A program made the translations under genes and the position numbers. A model generated the notes under the pieces. That model did no database searches. It saw only the letters and a program-made list of their open reading frames with translations, and was not told the origin of the DNA. This document shows positions 1-11,509 of a DNA stretch of 64,000 bases, in pieces. Each line of letters starts with the position of its first letter. Positions within the stretch are counted from its first letter, which is position 1. The stretch covers positions 57,368,352-57,432,351 of the forward strand of contig NC_059503.1 of assembly GCF_914767665.1 (NCBI RefSeq), read 5' to 3'. The stretch is from Harmonia axyridis. Its lineage: Eukaryota; Arthropoda; Insecta; Coleoptera; Coccinellidae.

Positions 1-215
1 ATTCTTAGGGTCAAAGGAAACACTTTTTCCACCTACCATTTTTTTCTGATTCGGCTCGGTTGAAAAGATACAGGCTGTTGAAAATCCATGAAAAAATGTA
101 TTTTTGCTATATCTCGCAAATGGAATGAAATCGAAGGAAATGACTTTCGGAGTATAGTTTTTTATTGATGTGATGAATCTTTTCCGAACATAAAATTCTA
201 GCAAAGTCCGATCAC
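1..215. repeat. Dispersed repeat, copy 1 (partial at window edge)
   Basis: This sequence is similar to 55190-55255 plus 55641-55770; both contain the phrase GATTCGGCTCGGTTGAAAA followed by ATACAGGCTGTTGAAAA. No coding potential is visible. The left limit is unknown because the window starts inside the repeat. The second copy is split by a 385-bp insertion, and this copy shows the unsplit arrangement. Confidence 0.6.
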
Positions 216-327
216 TTCCACAATACCCGCTATACCTACTAAGTGAGAAAAAAAAAAGTGAAGGAAAAAAGTGTTTCTTTTGACCTCAGAAATATTCGGT
301 TGGGATATATGTAAAGAGGAAAATGAG

Positions 328-1054
328 GTACCGGGTTTTTCACCATAATTTGACCCCCCCTTTAACTTTGTTTTAAAAGAGGTACAAAAAATTTTTTTCT
401 ACAAAAGTTTCACGAAATCAAATAGTGTTTTTTAAAATGATTTCACAAGATAAAATATATACAGAGTGGGCAACATATTGATTGCAACTACATTTTTTCA
501 AATTGAACACCCTGTATATTTTTCTATATTTGACTAGAACTTTTTCACCTGATTTCGAATATATAACAAATGTTGGGTCTATCTCTCTTATTCTGAGTAC
601 CACAGAGATTCAAATTTTAAGAACCACCTGGCATGCTCAGAAATTAGTTTTCAAGTGGTAGGCTGGTAGTTTCATTCGTATGTCATATCTTTGCCATCGA
701 GATAACTCAAAAAAGGGCATTTTCAGTTATCGCAGCCTTCCACTTGAAAACTGATTACTTAGCTTGCCATGTGGTTCTTGAAATTTGAAACTCTGTGGTA
801 CTCGGATTAAGAGAGATTGGCCAAAAACAGGGAAAAAAAAGCGAGTCAAATATAGAAAAATATACAAGGTGTTCCCCATTTGAAAAAATGAAGTTGCAAT
901 CAATATGTTGCGCACTCTGTATGTATTTCGTTTTGTGAAATCATTTTGAAAAATAATATTCGATTCCGTGAAATTTTTGTTGAAAACATTTTTTTGTACC
1001 TCTTTCAGTAACAAAGTTAAAGGGGGGGTCAAATTATGGTGAAAAACCCGGTAC
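328..1054. mobile_element. Fold-back element, family A, copy 1
   Basis: The ends are long inverted repeats. GTACCGGGTTTTTCACCATA at the left is mirrored at 1035-1054, and the homology continues inward for more than 300 bp per arm, with a short centre near 700. Both arms contain the same landmarks: a CCCCC run, AACTTTGTT, an AACACCCTGTATA-like phrase and CAAGTGGTAGGCTG. No transposase is encoded; the open frames inside it are shadows of the palindrome. I could not assign a clean target duplication. It is the same family as 2455-3376. Confidence 0.8.
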
Positions 1055-1194
1055 AAGTCAAAGACCCAACCTTTATATTCGTTAATTATTTGTTTATATA
1101 AATCATCTTTAGTATTTGGTAAATGATATGAAGCGGGCTACGAAGTAAGTAACAGATGTTTTTTAGCTGCATGAGAAGTTTCTATGGTTGTTGC

Positions 1195-1610
1195 CTATGT
1201 TTTGACAGTTGAGAATGTCAAATTGTGTTGACATTTCTGTTGAGTAAGGTTTGGCAATTCATCATGTATATTCACTCTGACAAAAATAAATCTGTTCGCG
1301 AAGTTCAATTTCAACATAGTCGACCTAATGAGCAAACAATTAGTGGAGTTATTGATCGTTTCCGCAAACAATTCTCCATTCAAAACCATCAACAAGTCAA
1401 AGAAATGTGCGTACCGAAGAGCGGCTGTAGCGCGAAGTGTTGAAGAAGACGCCGAAATGTCGATACGTCGCCATTCTCAACTTCTTGGTCTTTGTCCTTC
1501 GACAAAATTTTCCCAAAATTAATCAGTTAAACCTCGATGACATTTGGTTCCAACAAGCTGCTCAACTTGCAATACAGCTCGCAATATTTCTGTCTTATAC
1601 TATTATTCAA
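1195..1610 (+). pseudogene. DD41D transposon relic, N-terminal part
   Basis: The 5' leader (GGTTTGGCAATTCATCATG, ending in the ATG at 1264) matches the leader of the better DD41D copies at 33860 and 55891. After it, broken frames resemble the N-terminal helix-turn-helix part of that transposase, including ARSVEEDAEMSIRR and LCPSTK, which correspond to ERSIEEDPNESIRH and LCPSTL in the 58.5-kb copy. The sequence then jumps to a degraded WFQQ motif, where the catalytic second Asp is lost. Large internal deletion and several frameshifts make it the oldest copy of this family in the window. Confidence 0.6.
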
Positions 1611-2454
1611 AATTCTCAAGCTTCAAAAAATACCCTATGTAAGAAAAGTCAAAGAGGCAGGAACATTTTGATGAATAAATCACAGAGAAACTCGAAATTT
1701 CTCAAGATACATACAAGTTCTCACCCCAATACTCGTTTCCTTTTTGCCCAAATTGAAATTCATTATTAATTTTTTTCGATGTTTTCAGAATGAAGAGGTT
1801 TTTTCTAGTACAGACCTATCTCAATTCAAATTCCATTTACAATAGGTGAATGCTTTTATTGGTGATTCTAAAGTTGTTATTGCGCCAGATCAGAGGGCTT
1901 AGAATGGAATGCAATACATGAAATAAGCCATTACGTTCTGATTGAATTGCAACAACTACACATTCATCTGTTTGATGCCAAGCACAATGATTGGCGGTTC
2001 ATGAAGGGTCAGGATAGATCTGATTGTTTTGTTATTGTGAGTCACTTGTTCATTCGCAAAAAAATTTGCGGGTATAATATTAATACCGATTTCTTAGAGA
2101 CGATTTTTTTATAATGCTTTCTTGAAATATGCCTTCATTCAAACGTTTCCCTCATATGTGACCCTAATAATTTGAAATGGTTAATATATGGTTGACTTGA
2201 GAACTTCAAATACTAATAGTCATGAATGTCAATATGTCATAAAGCAAAAATGATTCTGCCAGTGTCATCTACGCGACTATATATGTTTGTCCGGTTTATA
2301 ATGAAACACTCTGTATATGTTTAAACTAGGAAAAAAAATTTCATATCATTTTCGTTAGTACTTATACTATATTTTTCAATTCATCCAATTATCTGCTTCT
2401 CATTTTATTCTTATATCGAATTTTCACAATTATGACAATTATATGTATAGGTAT
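1611..2454. other. Unassigned AT-rich sequence
   Basis: No convincing coding region, repeat or RNA gene is recognised. The short open frames match nothing I know. Confidence 0.5.
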
Positions 2455-3376
2455 GTACCGGGTTTTCCACCATAATTTGACCCCCCTTTAACTTTGTTAC
2501 TAAAAGAGGTACAAAAAAATGTTTTCTACATAAGTTTCACGAAATCGACTAGTGTTTTTTAAAATGATTTCACAAAACGAAATATATACAGAGTGCACCA
2601 CATATTGATTGCAACTTCATTTTTTCAAATGGAACACCCTGTATATTTTTTTATATTTGACTTGCTCTTTTTCCCCTGATTTCGAATATATAACATATGT
2701 TTGGCCAATCTCCCTTATTCTGAGTACCACAGAGTTTCAAATTTTGAGAACCACCTGCATGCTCAGTAATCAGCTTTCAAGTGGTAGGCTGCGATAACTC
2801 AAAATGCCCTTTTTTGAGTTATCTCGTCGGCAATTTGACTATATGTCATATCGTTGCCAACGAGATAAGTCAAATAAGGGCATTCTGAATTATCGCAGCC
2901 TACCACTTGAAAACTGATTATTGAGCATGCCAGGTGGTTCTTAAAATATCTTTTTTTGAGTTATTTCGTTGGCAATTTGACTATATCTCATATAGTTGCC
3001 GATAAGTTAACTCAAAAAAGGGCATTTTGAGTTATCGTAGCCTACCACTTGAAAACTGATTACTGAGCATGTCAGGTGGTTCTTAAAATTTGAAACTCTG
3101 TGGTACTCAGAATGAGAGAGATAGGCCAAACATATGTTTTATATTCGAAATCAGGGGAAAAAGAGCTAGTCAAATATAGAAAAATATACAGGGTGTTCCA
3201 TTTGAAAAAATGAAGTTGCAATCAATATGTGGCGCACTCTGTATATATTTCGTTTTGTGAAATCATTTTAAAAAACACTAGTCGATTTCGTGAAACTTAT
3301 GTAGAAATCATTTTTTTGTACCTCTTTTAGTAACAAAGTTAAAGGGGGGTTCAAATTATGGTGAAAAACCCGGTAC
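2455..3376. mobile_element. Fold-back element, family A, copy 2
   Basis: It has the same ends as 328-1054 (GTACCGGGTTTT at the left, mirrored and ending at 3376). Its centre is more complex than copy 1. The block containing CAGCCTACCACTTGAAAAC and the motif GATAACTCAAAAAAGGGCATT occurs about three times in alternating orientation between 2756 and 3080. The element therefore has about 300-bp outer arms and an inner array of inverted sub-repeats. No coding capacity is seen, so it is presumably mobilised in trans, if at all. Confidence 0.8.
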
Positions 3377-3932
3377 ATTATATTATAGGTTCCTATGAAA
3401 AACACATTTGAATTTGAATTAAATTTAAACTTTTTATCGAATGAACTATCCTCCTCCTGCTCCAACATGCTGATGTGTTTTAAGATACAAACATGAATAT
3501 GCTCAAAATTAGATTCGACTTTCTTTAGTTCTTCCTCAACATTTTTTTTCATTTTTATCGACTCCCAGATTTCATTTTTTCAATTTCGTATGCTGGGCAG
3601 GCATGGTTACAGCTCTAACCATTTATATGATAATAATATTAAAGTCAAATTTCTGTTGGTTTTCTCGTCTGACATTGGGTTCTGAAAAATCACCGAAACA
3701 TCGGATGCAAAGATGAACATCGACAAGGTTCTTTTCTCCCAAATAAAAAACCAAAAAAAACGCCAAAACTCATTCGCATTCTCAACCAGAATCAATTAAC
3801 CCAGCGCAGCAGTCCGACTTTTCAATTGGCATACTCATAATTGATGAATCACGAGCTAGTTAAATTATGCCGTAGCGAATTCCATCAATCACCGCTTGGT
3901 TCAGTGTCGAAACAGTCAGACCGGCAATTTGA
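3377..3932. other. Unassigned sequence
   Basis: A minus-strand frame ending near 3552 gives a charged segment (MKKNVEEELKKVESNFEHI), but it runs into the fold-back element and has no splice signals that I trust. Nothing else is recognised. Confidence 0.4.
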
Positions 3933-4061
3933 CACGAGAATTCGCAATCGCGAATCGGAGGACCAGCACCACAATGTCGACCTTCCAAGTTCATGAACGT
4001 CCGGTGGCATTATTTGTCCTCTGAGGATGAGGAGGAAGCAGTCTGCTGCATTTTAAAATGG

Positions 4062-4068
4062 GGACCAC
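4062..4068. repeat. Target-site duplication, left copy (GGACCAC)
   Basis: GGACCAC here is repeated at 5367-5373. The pair brackets the non-LTR retrotransposon at 4069-5366. Confidence 0.7.
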
Positions 4069-4174
4069 TCAGATCTTCTTTTTGTTTGAGGTCCGGAATT
4101 TACATTCCCTTCGCCTCTAATTTCATTTCTCCTATTTTCTGCTGTTGTCTGGTCGGGAGGCTTTCCTCCCTACT

Positions 4175-5366
4175 TCATGTCACTTTTTTCTTCTTTTTAG
4201 TTCTATGAAAGAGGTATTTCCTCTTATCGGTCTTTCTTACTTTAATCTGTATTATCTCTCTTAATTCCTTCTTCTCGTGCTCTTTCAGCGTCTCTATTGT
4301 CTTCTTTCTTTGTTTATTGACTATTTCTTCCATAGTTTCAATTTTCAGTTCTTCTCTGATTTGTTGGTTAGTTATATACCATGGGGCGCCAACCGCTGTT
4401 CTCATTACTGAATTTAGTGTACTTTGCAACTGATCATTATTATTGTCCTTCGTATTGTACCAGGTAACTCCTGCATACGTAATGCTTGGTATTAGCACTA
4501 TTTTTAACATCTTCAGCTTGTTTTCTAAAGAAAGTTTACTTCTAGGGTTGAGCAATGGGTACAATCTGCCGTGCAATTGCCTTGTCTTTTTTCTGTTTTC
4601 TTCTATCTGTTTGTTAAAATTCATTCTTTCATCCAGTGTTACTCCCAGATATTTTGCTTCCTTGCTCCATTCTATCGTCTGGTTTTCTATTTTGACGTTT
4701 CCTGCTCTTTCTTTCTTTACTGTTGTTCCTCCGAAGTAGATTGCAACTGTTTTCGATGTGTTAACTTTGAATCTCCATTTCTTAAAGTATTTCATCAGTG
4801 TATCTAGGTCTATCTGTAGCTGCCTAGTGATTGTTTTCCGCATTCTACTGTGATAGTATATGGCAGTGTCATCTGCAAATTGGGCTATCTTGCATCTATT
4901 CATTTTCGGTATGTCTGCCATACATAAGTTGAACAGCAGCGGTCCTATCACCGAACCTTGGGGAACTCCGGCTTCTATTTCTCTAATCGTTGACCTGGTA
5001 CTGGTACTGGTACTGGTAACTTCATTTTGTAAATCAGACCCTGATGCCACATTTTATCAAATGCCTTTTCTATATACAAGAAAATGGCACCGGTATCTGT
5101 TGAGAGGTTCATTTGCTCCTTAATATTTTTCGTTGTTCTTACTAGTTGATGAATCGTTGAATGATCTTTACGAAACCCAAACTGGCGATCAGGAATTATT
5201 TTCTTTTCTTCTACGAAATCTGTCAGTCTTCTGTGTATTAATTTCTCTACCACTTTACTGATTGCTGATAATAGGCTTATAGGTCGATAATTCGTTGGAT
5301 CTTTTTTGTCTTTTCCTTTCTTCCAAATTAATATTGTATCCGCCGTTTTCCATTTGTTTGGGAAGA
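4175..5366 (-). pseudogene. Reverse transcriptase (Jockey-type ORF2), broken
   Basis: Two frames read on the minus strand together cover the finger, palm and thumb of a Jockey-type reverse transcriptase. The upstream part has the NYRPISLLSAISKVVEKLIHR motif region, FGFRKDHST and a degraded first palm block. The downstream part has EAGVPQGSVIGPLLFN, the catalytic FADD box, KTVAIYFGG, YLGVTLD and a thumb region ending in a lysine-rich tail. The two frames do not join correctly. Around 4993-5024 about 20 expected residues are replaced by a TGGTAC hexamer repeat, so the enzyme is dead. One of the palm Asp residues (block FxDIEKAFD) reads YIEKAFD, another loss. Confidence 0.8.
4995..5020. repeat. 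TGGTAC hexanucleotide repeat inside the reverse transcriptase
   Basis: About four TGGTAC-like units lie where the reverse-transcriptase frame is interrupted. Replication slippage probably accompanied a deletion of coding sequence. Confidence 0.7.
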
Positions 5367-5373
5367 GGACCAC
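5367..5373. repeat. Target-site duplication, right copy (GGACCAC)
   Basis: This is the partner of 4062-4068. Confidence 0.7.
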
Positions 5374-5528
5374 GACCGAATATCAAACCACTAAGGTTTG
5401 AATTGGACGAGAGGTTGATCACTAGCCGTCGCATCTATGAGGTAGATAGCGTCATCAGTCCCAGGAGGTTCGATGGAATGCAAGGCAATAAACAAGCCGT
5501 CATTAAATCGCGTCAGTCCAATAACTGA

Positions 5529-5884
5529 TGCTGATCTTAATGACTATCAGTTCAGACAGGGTCAAAACGTTACTGTCTGGACGAATTGATCCGCTGTTTG
5601 AATTTTATGAATCGGAGTTGAAATCAAATAGGTAACAATGACTACTTATGTTGCACTATTACAAAAAGAATAGACGTTTTTGTGGTTTTCAATAATGCTT
5701 TTATGATCCTCAATAATAAACTTATGATTTCACGAATTATTCATGTACATGTATGTTTATCCATATCCTGGGCCGGATTTCACAGATCTGTTTCAATGAC
5801 ATACATTAAAAAGAAATGTCATGTGTCAAGTGTTATATGTTCACTGAAAGGTATGTCATTCAAAAAAATGAATCATTTATCTAC
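5529..5884. other. Unassigned sequence
   Basis: No gene or repeat is recognised. Confidence 0.4.
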
Positions 5885-6237
5885 TGCTAAACATGAAAAC
5901 TGTAAAAACTTACTACCTAAATAATGATATTGTAGTGAATATGTTTCCTGCACAATGGGCATATTGTGGTCGACATAATCTTCGATCTGAGCGTACAATT
6001 GGCAAGACAGTGAAAAAATTAGAAGAGACTAAATCTGTTACTGATACGTTAAGGCCCACACATCATAGAAATACACGATCGACTGAAAATAATGCTGCTG
6101 GCAGTGATACTGTTGAAGAAGATCCAAAATTTATCTATTCCTTCGCTCGCACTAACAATTGGGATTCTGGAACAGCACGCGTATTTTGTATCTGAAATTG
6201 TATCTCCCTCCTTATAAGATTCAGTTGACACAAGAAT
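5885..6237 (+). pseudogene. N-terminal fragment of a rosa-like (DDxD) transposase
   Basis: A plus-strand frame from about 5893 to 6195 resembles the DNA-binding half of DD41D/rosa-type transposases: KTYYLNNDIVVN, then CGRHNLRSERTIGKTVKKLE, SVTDTLRP and NAAGSDTVEEDPK. This is the usual order of paired helix-turn-helix blocks and the VEEDP motif. After a stop and frameshift, the last recognisable piece reads LTQEWN. It is then cut off at 6241 by mariner sequence in the opposite orientation. No catalytic residues are present. Confidence 0.55.
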
Positions 6238-6240
6238 GGA

Positions 6241-7340
6241 ATCCACGAATTGATCCAATTTTTTATTTCTTCATAAGACCGGAAGTGCTGGTCGGCCAGG
6301 CCCTGTGCCTTTGATCTAAACAAGTGAAAGTCCGAAGGAGCAACGTCTGAAGAATACGGAGGTTGGTGTAGGACCGAGGGTAGGCCTTCCCATTTCAACG
6401 TTCCCCCATATATCTTGACCACTTTCGAAACACCGAGCGTTGTCATGCTGTAAAATCATTTTATCATGTTTCTTGATGCATTGTGGCCGTTTGTCTTTTA
6501 ATGCTCGGCTCAAACGCATTAATTTCATTCGAAAACGATCGCCTGTGATTGTTTCAGTCGGTTTTAGCAATTCATAATACACTATGTGGAGCTGGTGCCA
6601 CTAAATACTGAGCATGACCTTGGAACCTCGGATATTCAATTCTGCCTTCGACATGGAAGCTTGGCCGGGATATCTCCAAGATTTCTGCACATGGGTTAAT
6701 CGTAATGAACCCATTTTTCGTCTCCAGTCACAATGCGATGCAAAAATCCCTTCCGTCTTTACCTTGCAAGCAGCTGTTCATAAGCTAACACCATTCAACA
6801 TCTTTCGGCTTCAACATGTACGGCACCCAATTTCCTTGTTTCTGAATCATTCTGATGACTTTCGGGCGTTTTTAAATGGCTTGTTGCGTCATTCCCAATG
6901 ATCCTGCCAATTATTGTTGCGTTTGACACGAGTCTTGATTAAGTAATGTCTCCAATTCTACATCTTCTAAAACCTCCTCTTTTCCACTTCCAAGCTGCTC
7001 TTCGACGTCAAAATCACCATTCTTCACTTACGGAACGTTCTTTCACTTATAGCGGCTCCTTCTTATGTATATGAGAGCATTCGATGAGCCTCAGCTGCAG
7101 ATTGCTTTATATTAAAGCAGAAAATTAAAACCTCCCGCAAATTACGAGAATTTGGCTAGTAAGCAGACATGTTTAATCGAGAATAACTTTATGATGAAGA
7201 CACAAATCGACTAATATTTCGATTTCGTTATGTTTACAAATACCTAGGCTTATTGTATCACATCAACGATCTATTTATTTCGACTACCACTTATCACGAC
7301 AGCCATCTATTGCAAAACAGCAGAAGCAATGATGTACTCC
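6241..7340 (-). mobile_element. Decayed mariner, subfamily B, copy 1
   Basis: Pieces of a mariner transposase lie on the minus strand. The C-terminal part has PYSSDVAPSDFHLFRS and GLADQHFRSYEEIKNWI, and an ILQHDNAR block precedes it. The N-terminal start lies near 7170. The 5' terminal repeat ends at 7340 (a degraded relative of GGTGTACAACTTTGC) and is followed by TA. The opposite terminal repeat is missing: the element stops at 6241 against a different transposase fragment. Multiple stops and frameshifts are present. Confidence 0.8.
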
Positions 7341-7342
7341 TA

Positions 7343-8898
7343 ATATGTAAGTATATTAAAATAATAATAATTTTTTTTTCAAATGTACCACACCATCTTA
7401 TAGCCGTAAGTTATGCCAGAGTATAAATTGTTTTTCAAATTAAGACTTAAAAACCCAAATTCGACACAACTTTGACTTAAATCTTTTGAAAATTCATTAC
7501 AATATAATAACAGTTAAGATATGAACACAAATACATAAATTGCTGGTATTCGATTATGAAGCAACTGTTTCTATAGCTGAGAACCCTCAAGCGAAGTCTT
7601 CAGTTCTTTCCTTCGGAGGAATTGATGAATATCTAATAAAAATGAATTCATTTTTAATCGAATGTCGGCTTCCTTTGATACACGAGCTTAGTTCAACGGT
7701 AGCCATGACTCTAAGCATCATCAATCTTAATTTTGGCTAGGAAGTTACGATCCGAACGAGATTAATTAGATTGAGAAATGATCAATTCTGAAAATTGAGG
7801 TCACACTAAATACCACTTATTGAAATTATTTCTTTAAGCGAATAATGTTTGTTCTTTCTGAATTTCCCTTGAAGGAATAATCGAGGGATTACCGTTCTAG
7901 TAATCGATATAAAATTTGGTTGTTGCGGCATCCTTTTGATTATAAAAGTATATCCTTGATTCAATACAAATTGATTAACCCTGAAAACTGTTAATATCCA
8001 GGAGAACTAAATCATCATTAAAAATAATTCTATACCTTTTTGAGTTACCTATCCACAGAATTAATTTACTTTCTCAACTGCCTTCTTCCCATATCATTCT
8101 AGTCTATTGAGCTTGTTAGACGAATATTGGCCACCATTAGCCTTAACTATACTTAACTATAGCCAACTAGGCTTTCGGGTAATTTTTTCAGGGCCACTTT
8201 TTTCTCATTGAAATTTCAAGTTAACTTCGACAGAATAAGCTCGAATAATATTATAAATTACAAAACTCGCTTCCAAATATTCTTAATATTTGTTTTTCTC
8301 TGAATTGTTAGAAATAACTGTTCAATAGCCAATCCATAATCAAAATCAATACTCATATGAAGAGAATGTCGTTCATTACTGATGTTTTGAAATATCGGTC
8401 AAATCATTCAGATTTTTTGTAATTCATTACAATGATTTTGAAGAAATTCGTAAATTTTTACCTGAACTCTACGTTTATTCATGAGTCTAGATATCCTGAG
8501 ATAGCAAATTTTTAATGGGATGTACCTACCTACTCACAAGATCAATATCCAATTATTGTAACCCTACCTCAGAAAATCTTTTCTTGGAAATAATGGATTC
8601 ATTATCCATTGTCTATAATACAAAAAATTTAATTGTTCAGTGATTACACCGATGGAAATTATTCATTCCTTTTTAATTGCACTTAAAAACTCCCCACAAA
8701 GATTTAAAAAAATTCCAATGAATAAAAACATGCCACTTCATTAGAATCATTAATGATTCCATCTATCTCCTACTTATATTCCTATTGGAAATTGTTTTTA
8801 TAATTTTTTACACTTTCACGATTGATATTTTTCATAGATGATGATGATGAAGAAATTCCCCTTAATGTCACAAAAGAATGATTCATATCACTGCACCT
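7343..8898. other. Unassigned AT-rich sequence
   Basis: There is one 66-codon frame at 7540-7740 with no recognisable motif and no splice context that I trust. Nothing else is seen. Confidence 0.4.
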
Positions 8899-9482
8899 CA
8901 GAGTAATAAGCATAGATAGAGGGAGCATATGTCATTTTCAGTAAGCAAATTTTGTCCCCAACATGAACTATCAAATTTGAAATGAAGCGCGCGGAAATGA
9001 CAACATATCAGTGATACGATATTTCACTCAATTCGCTAGTTTCTTCACAAAGAACGCACTTCTTATGTCCTATACCGAATCAATATTTCATATCAACCCA
9101 AAATATATTGAAATAAGTACCTAAATGTATCATAAATTCAGAAAACAAACTTCAAGCGCGCCAAACGACTCGAAACAACAGATGACACTAGGAGAGCAAA
9201 AGTTGCCAAACCTTGGATTTCAGCAGGTTCCAGAATTCCAGAAAATAATAAATATTCTGCTTCTTATAAATTCGACAATAACGAAAAAGATAGGATTCCG
9301 AATATTCAAATTTGCATATTCAATCGGGAATCACCAAAATAAATATATTTCATTAACTATAATTCATAGGTAATGATATAGTAGAATTGTGGATTTAAAA
9401 ATATACCACAACAATATAATCTAACCATGTTAGGGACGAGCAAAATTTGCTTTTAGCCCCTCTATCTATGTTTATTACTCTA
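8899..9482. mobile_element. MITE-like repeat, family B, copy 1
   Basis: The terminal inverted repeats begin AGAGTAATAAGCATAGATAG at the left and are mirrored by CTCTATCTATGTTTATTACT at the right. Sub-terminal blocks (GCAAATTTTGTCCCCAACATG and its mirror) are also inverted. A second copy lies at 48180-48730 in the same orientation, sharing the interior (for example GATGACACTAGGAGAGCAA). It is non-coding and about 0.58 kb long. Confidence 0.7.
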
Positions 9483-10407
9483 TGACAACACTTCAATATA
9501 TTATATCGCTGAAAACCACAATCATCAGATACTTCAATGACATGAGAATTTATTTTATATCTTGAAAGTGGAGCAAACCAAATTCAGTAAAAGGGTTTTC
9601 ATAATGGAGGTGCGATTGTAATGACACCTCAACAAATGAATTGAATCACTCTGTTCCATTATGTGCAATGAGATGATTCCTCATAGCGAAATCATCAATT
9701 GAACGACATCAATCTTAATCAGCCACGATCAAAACAATGACTAGCGTCTAATATTATCGTTTAATTATGAATCATTGCGTGAACTAAATAGACAACATTA
9801 ATAGAAAGGTCATGTTGGTATCGAAAATCAAATTTTCGGCTAATGGAGAAGAGTATCTTAAAAGATTGGAAACACGAGACACTAGAAATGAAGACGTATA
9901 AGATATAAATTCAATTTTTATTCATACTGATCTTTCATTTCATCATGCAAACACACATTATTTATTCATTTCTCAGTCTTAACAGTGGAGTCTATGATGA
10001 TGTCATGGTTGTCGGTTAGACGTAGTGGATGATTACTTTTAGATTCTTGAAAACTAAGTTACTTTTAGTTTCTGACAATGACAATATTGTTGTTGGAGTG
10101 TTCATTAAGTACTTATAAATATTTTGTGTATTCGACACAGTATCATGAGTTCAGAAGTAAATATGAAACACCCTGTCTTTTATTGAATTTTCAGAATGCA
10201 TGGAATACATGAATCCAAGGATGTTTGAATTTGATATGTCTAAAATTAACGGTTTCTGAGATATTTAGATTTTTTCATAAACTGGAGGGTCTTTGGAAGA
10301 ACTTAATAACTCCGAAATAAATGAAAAAATTCAATGAGAATTTGAAAGTGTATACTAGAAGAATGGAGGTGCAAAGTGAGACAACTCATTGATGACTTAT
10401 TCAAATG
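9483..10407. other. Unassigned AT-rich sequence
   Basis: It contains one phrase of the type seen in the fold-back elements (GGTTTCTGAGATATTTAGA at 10251-10269). No gene is seen. Confidence 0.4.
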
Positions 10408-10555
10408 TTAATATCGGGCTTAATCCAAATGAATACAATTTATTTAATTTTCTAATTTTGTAAATAATTTTTCGATAATAATAAAATTTGCTACCTAAAA
10501 AAAAATAAAATCAGGTTATGTCATTTGGAATAAGCCCGATATTAACGTCTCATAT
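10408..10555. repeat. Short inverted-repeat element
   Basis: GTTAATATCGGGCTTAATCC near 10411 is mirrored by GGAATAAGCCCGATATTAAC near 10534. The arms are about 27 bp and enclose about 95 bp of AT-rich sequence. It could be a small MITE or simply a hairpin. Confidence 0.6.
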
Positions 10556-10603
10556 TGAACACCCGGTGGAATTCGAAATGATCGAAAAAAAGAAAGTACT
10601 TAC

Positions 10604-10672
10604 CTCCGTTTAGAAGAATAAGTTTTAGATATTAAACTTCGATTAACCTTGGATTCATTCATTCCGTGCAAT
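10604..10672 (-). CDS. Candidate small exon (uncertain)
   Basis: On the minus strand, a pyrimidine-poor but AG-ending acceptor (…TTTTTAAG at 10673 and above) is followed by 69 bp open in one frame (HGMNESKVNRSLISKTY, then SSKRR). It ends at a strong donor, GGAG|GTAAGTACT, whose GT is at 10602-10603. I see no neighbouring exon. It could be a real small exon of a host gene or a chance pairing of splice-like sites. Confidence 0.2.
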
Positions 10673-10678
10673 CTTAAA

Positions 10679-10688
10679 AATAATAATA

Positions 10689-10739
<51 letters not shown>

Positions 10740-10757
10740 TAATAATAATAATAAAGT
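10679..10757. repeat. AT microsatellite
   Basis: An AAT-rich stretch runs into an uninterrupted TA dinucleotide array of about 50 bp and then back into AAT repeats. Confidence 0.95.
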
Positions 10758-11509
10758 GTTCCCTAAGAAAATCATATGTTTGGTTAACTAAATTTTTGTA
10801 GTACACCATGTGTATTTCCAATCGGAGAATGAAGCTCTTATAGAGCCTATGACACTTTGTCGAAAAAATTTGAAAACTTCAGAGGTTAACCTTGAGAGAG
10901 CATCCTGTCAATGGCGGATATTATGAAGAGATAGTCATACTTTTTCCAATTGCAATAGCGCTGTAATAATCTTTATACCATGTCAAATGAATAAGTTTAT
11001 TTTGTCGGACGTTTAGAGCATACTTAAAGGTCTAACAAGAAAATAATGAAATAGAATAACAATTGAGTAACTGAGATGATTTACATTCGTCAAAACTAAT
11101 CCTGAATTTTATATTCTTTGTAAGTCGTGAATTTGAAATAGCTATTAAATTTCAAATTGGATTGAGACATGAGATCCAAGTCTTCAATTTTTGATTTATG
11201 TTCAATCATATTATGTGAATCAATCATTTGTCGTTGAAATGTGTTGTATATGTTTGAGAAAAGCTGACAAAACCATTTTTTTTATATATAATACAGAACC
11301 ATATTTTGGTGTAATTGAATTCTTTATGTGAAAGTTTGCAATGCTGTAGTATCAAAATCGTCTACGAACAATAAAAAATTCGAGAAATCACTTGCAATCC
11401 ACAGCATAGCTTTTCAGAAAAATGTTCAAGATGCCACATCACGAAACACTGTGTGAGAACTTCAAGTAGTAGGTAATAATAAATTATCGAAATGGAGCAA
11501 AATTACCCA
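10758..11509. other. Unassigned AT-rich sequence
   Basis: Nothing is recognised. Confidence 0.4.

Larger units (their letters stand above)
4069..5366 (-). mobile_element. 5'-truncated Jockey-clade non-LTR retrotransposon
   Basis: It is flanked by 7-bp duplications (GGACCAC). The element is read on the minus strand: its 5' truncation point lies at 5366 and its 3' end at 4069. The 3' end reads AAGAAGATCTGAG with no poly(A), exactly like the copy at 39493-40223. It carries the C-terminal half of the ORF2 reverse transcriptase. The endonuclease domain and ORF1 are absent, as expected for incomplete target-primed reverse transcription. Confidence 0.85.
3933..5528 (+). pseudogene. Open frame split by the Jockey-like insertion (uncharacterised)
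   Basis: If the retrotransposon at 4069-5366 and one copy of its 7-bp target duplication are removed, the flanking sequence 3933-4068 joins 5374-5528 in one open frame of about 97 codons. The frame contains an acidic run (SSEDEEEA) and then basic residues, and its first ATG is at 3993. I do not recognise the product. It may be an exon, a relic of another element, or chance; the base composition here is less AT-rich than the surroundings. Confidence 0.25.

Noticed and set aside
727..1056. 109-codon minus-strand open frame
   Set aside because: It lies inside a fold-back arm and its mirror image appears in the other arm and the other copy; it is a by-product of the repeat.
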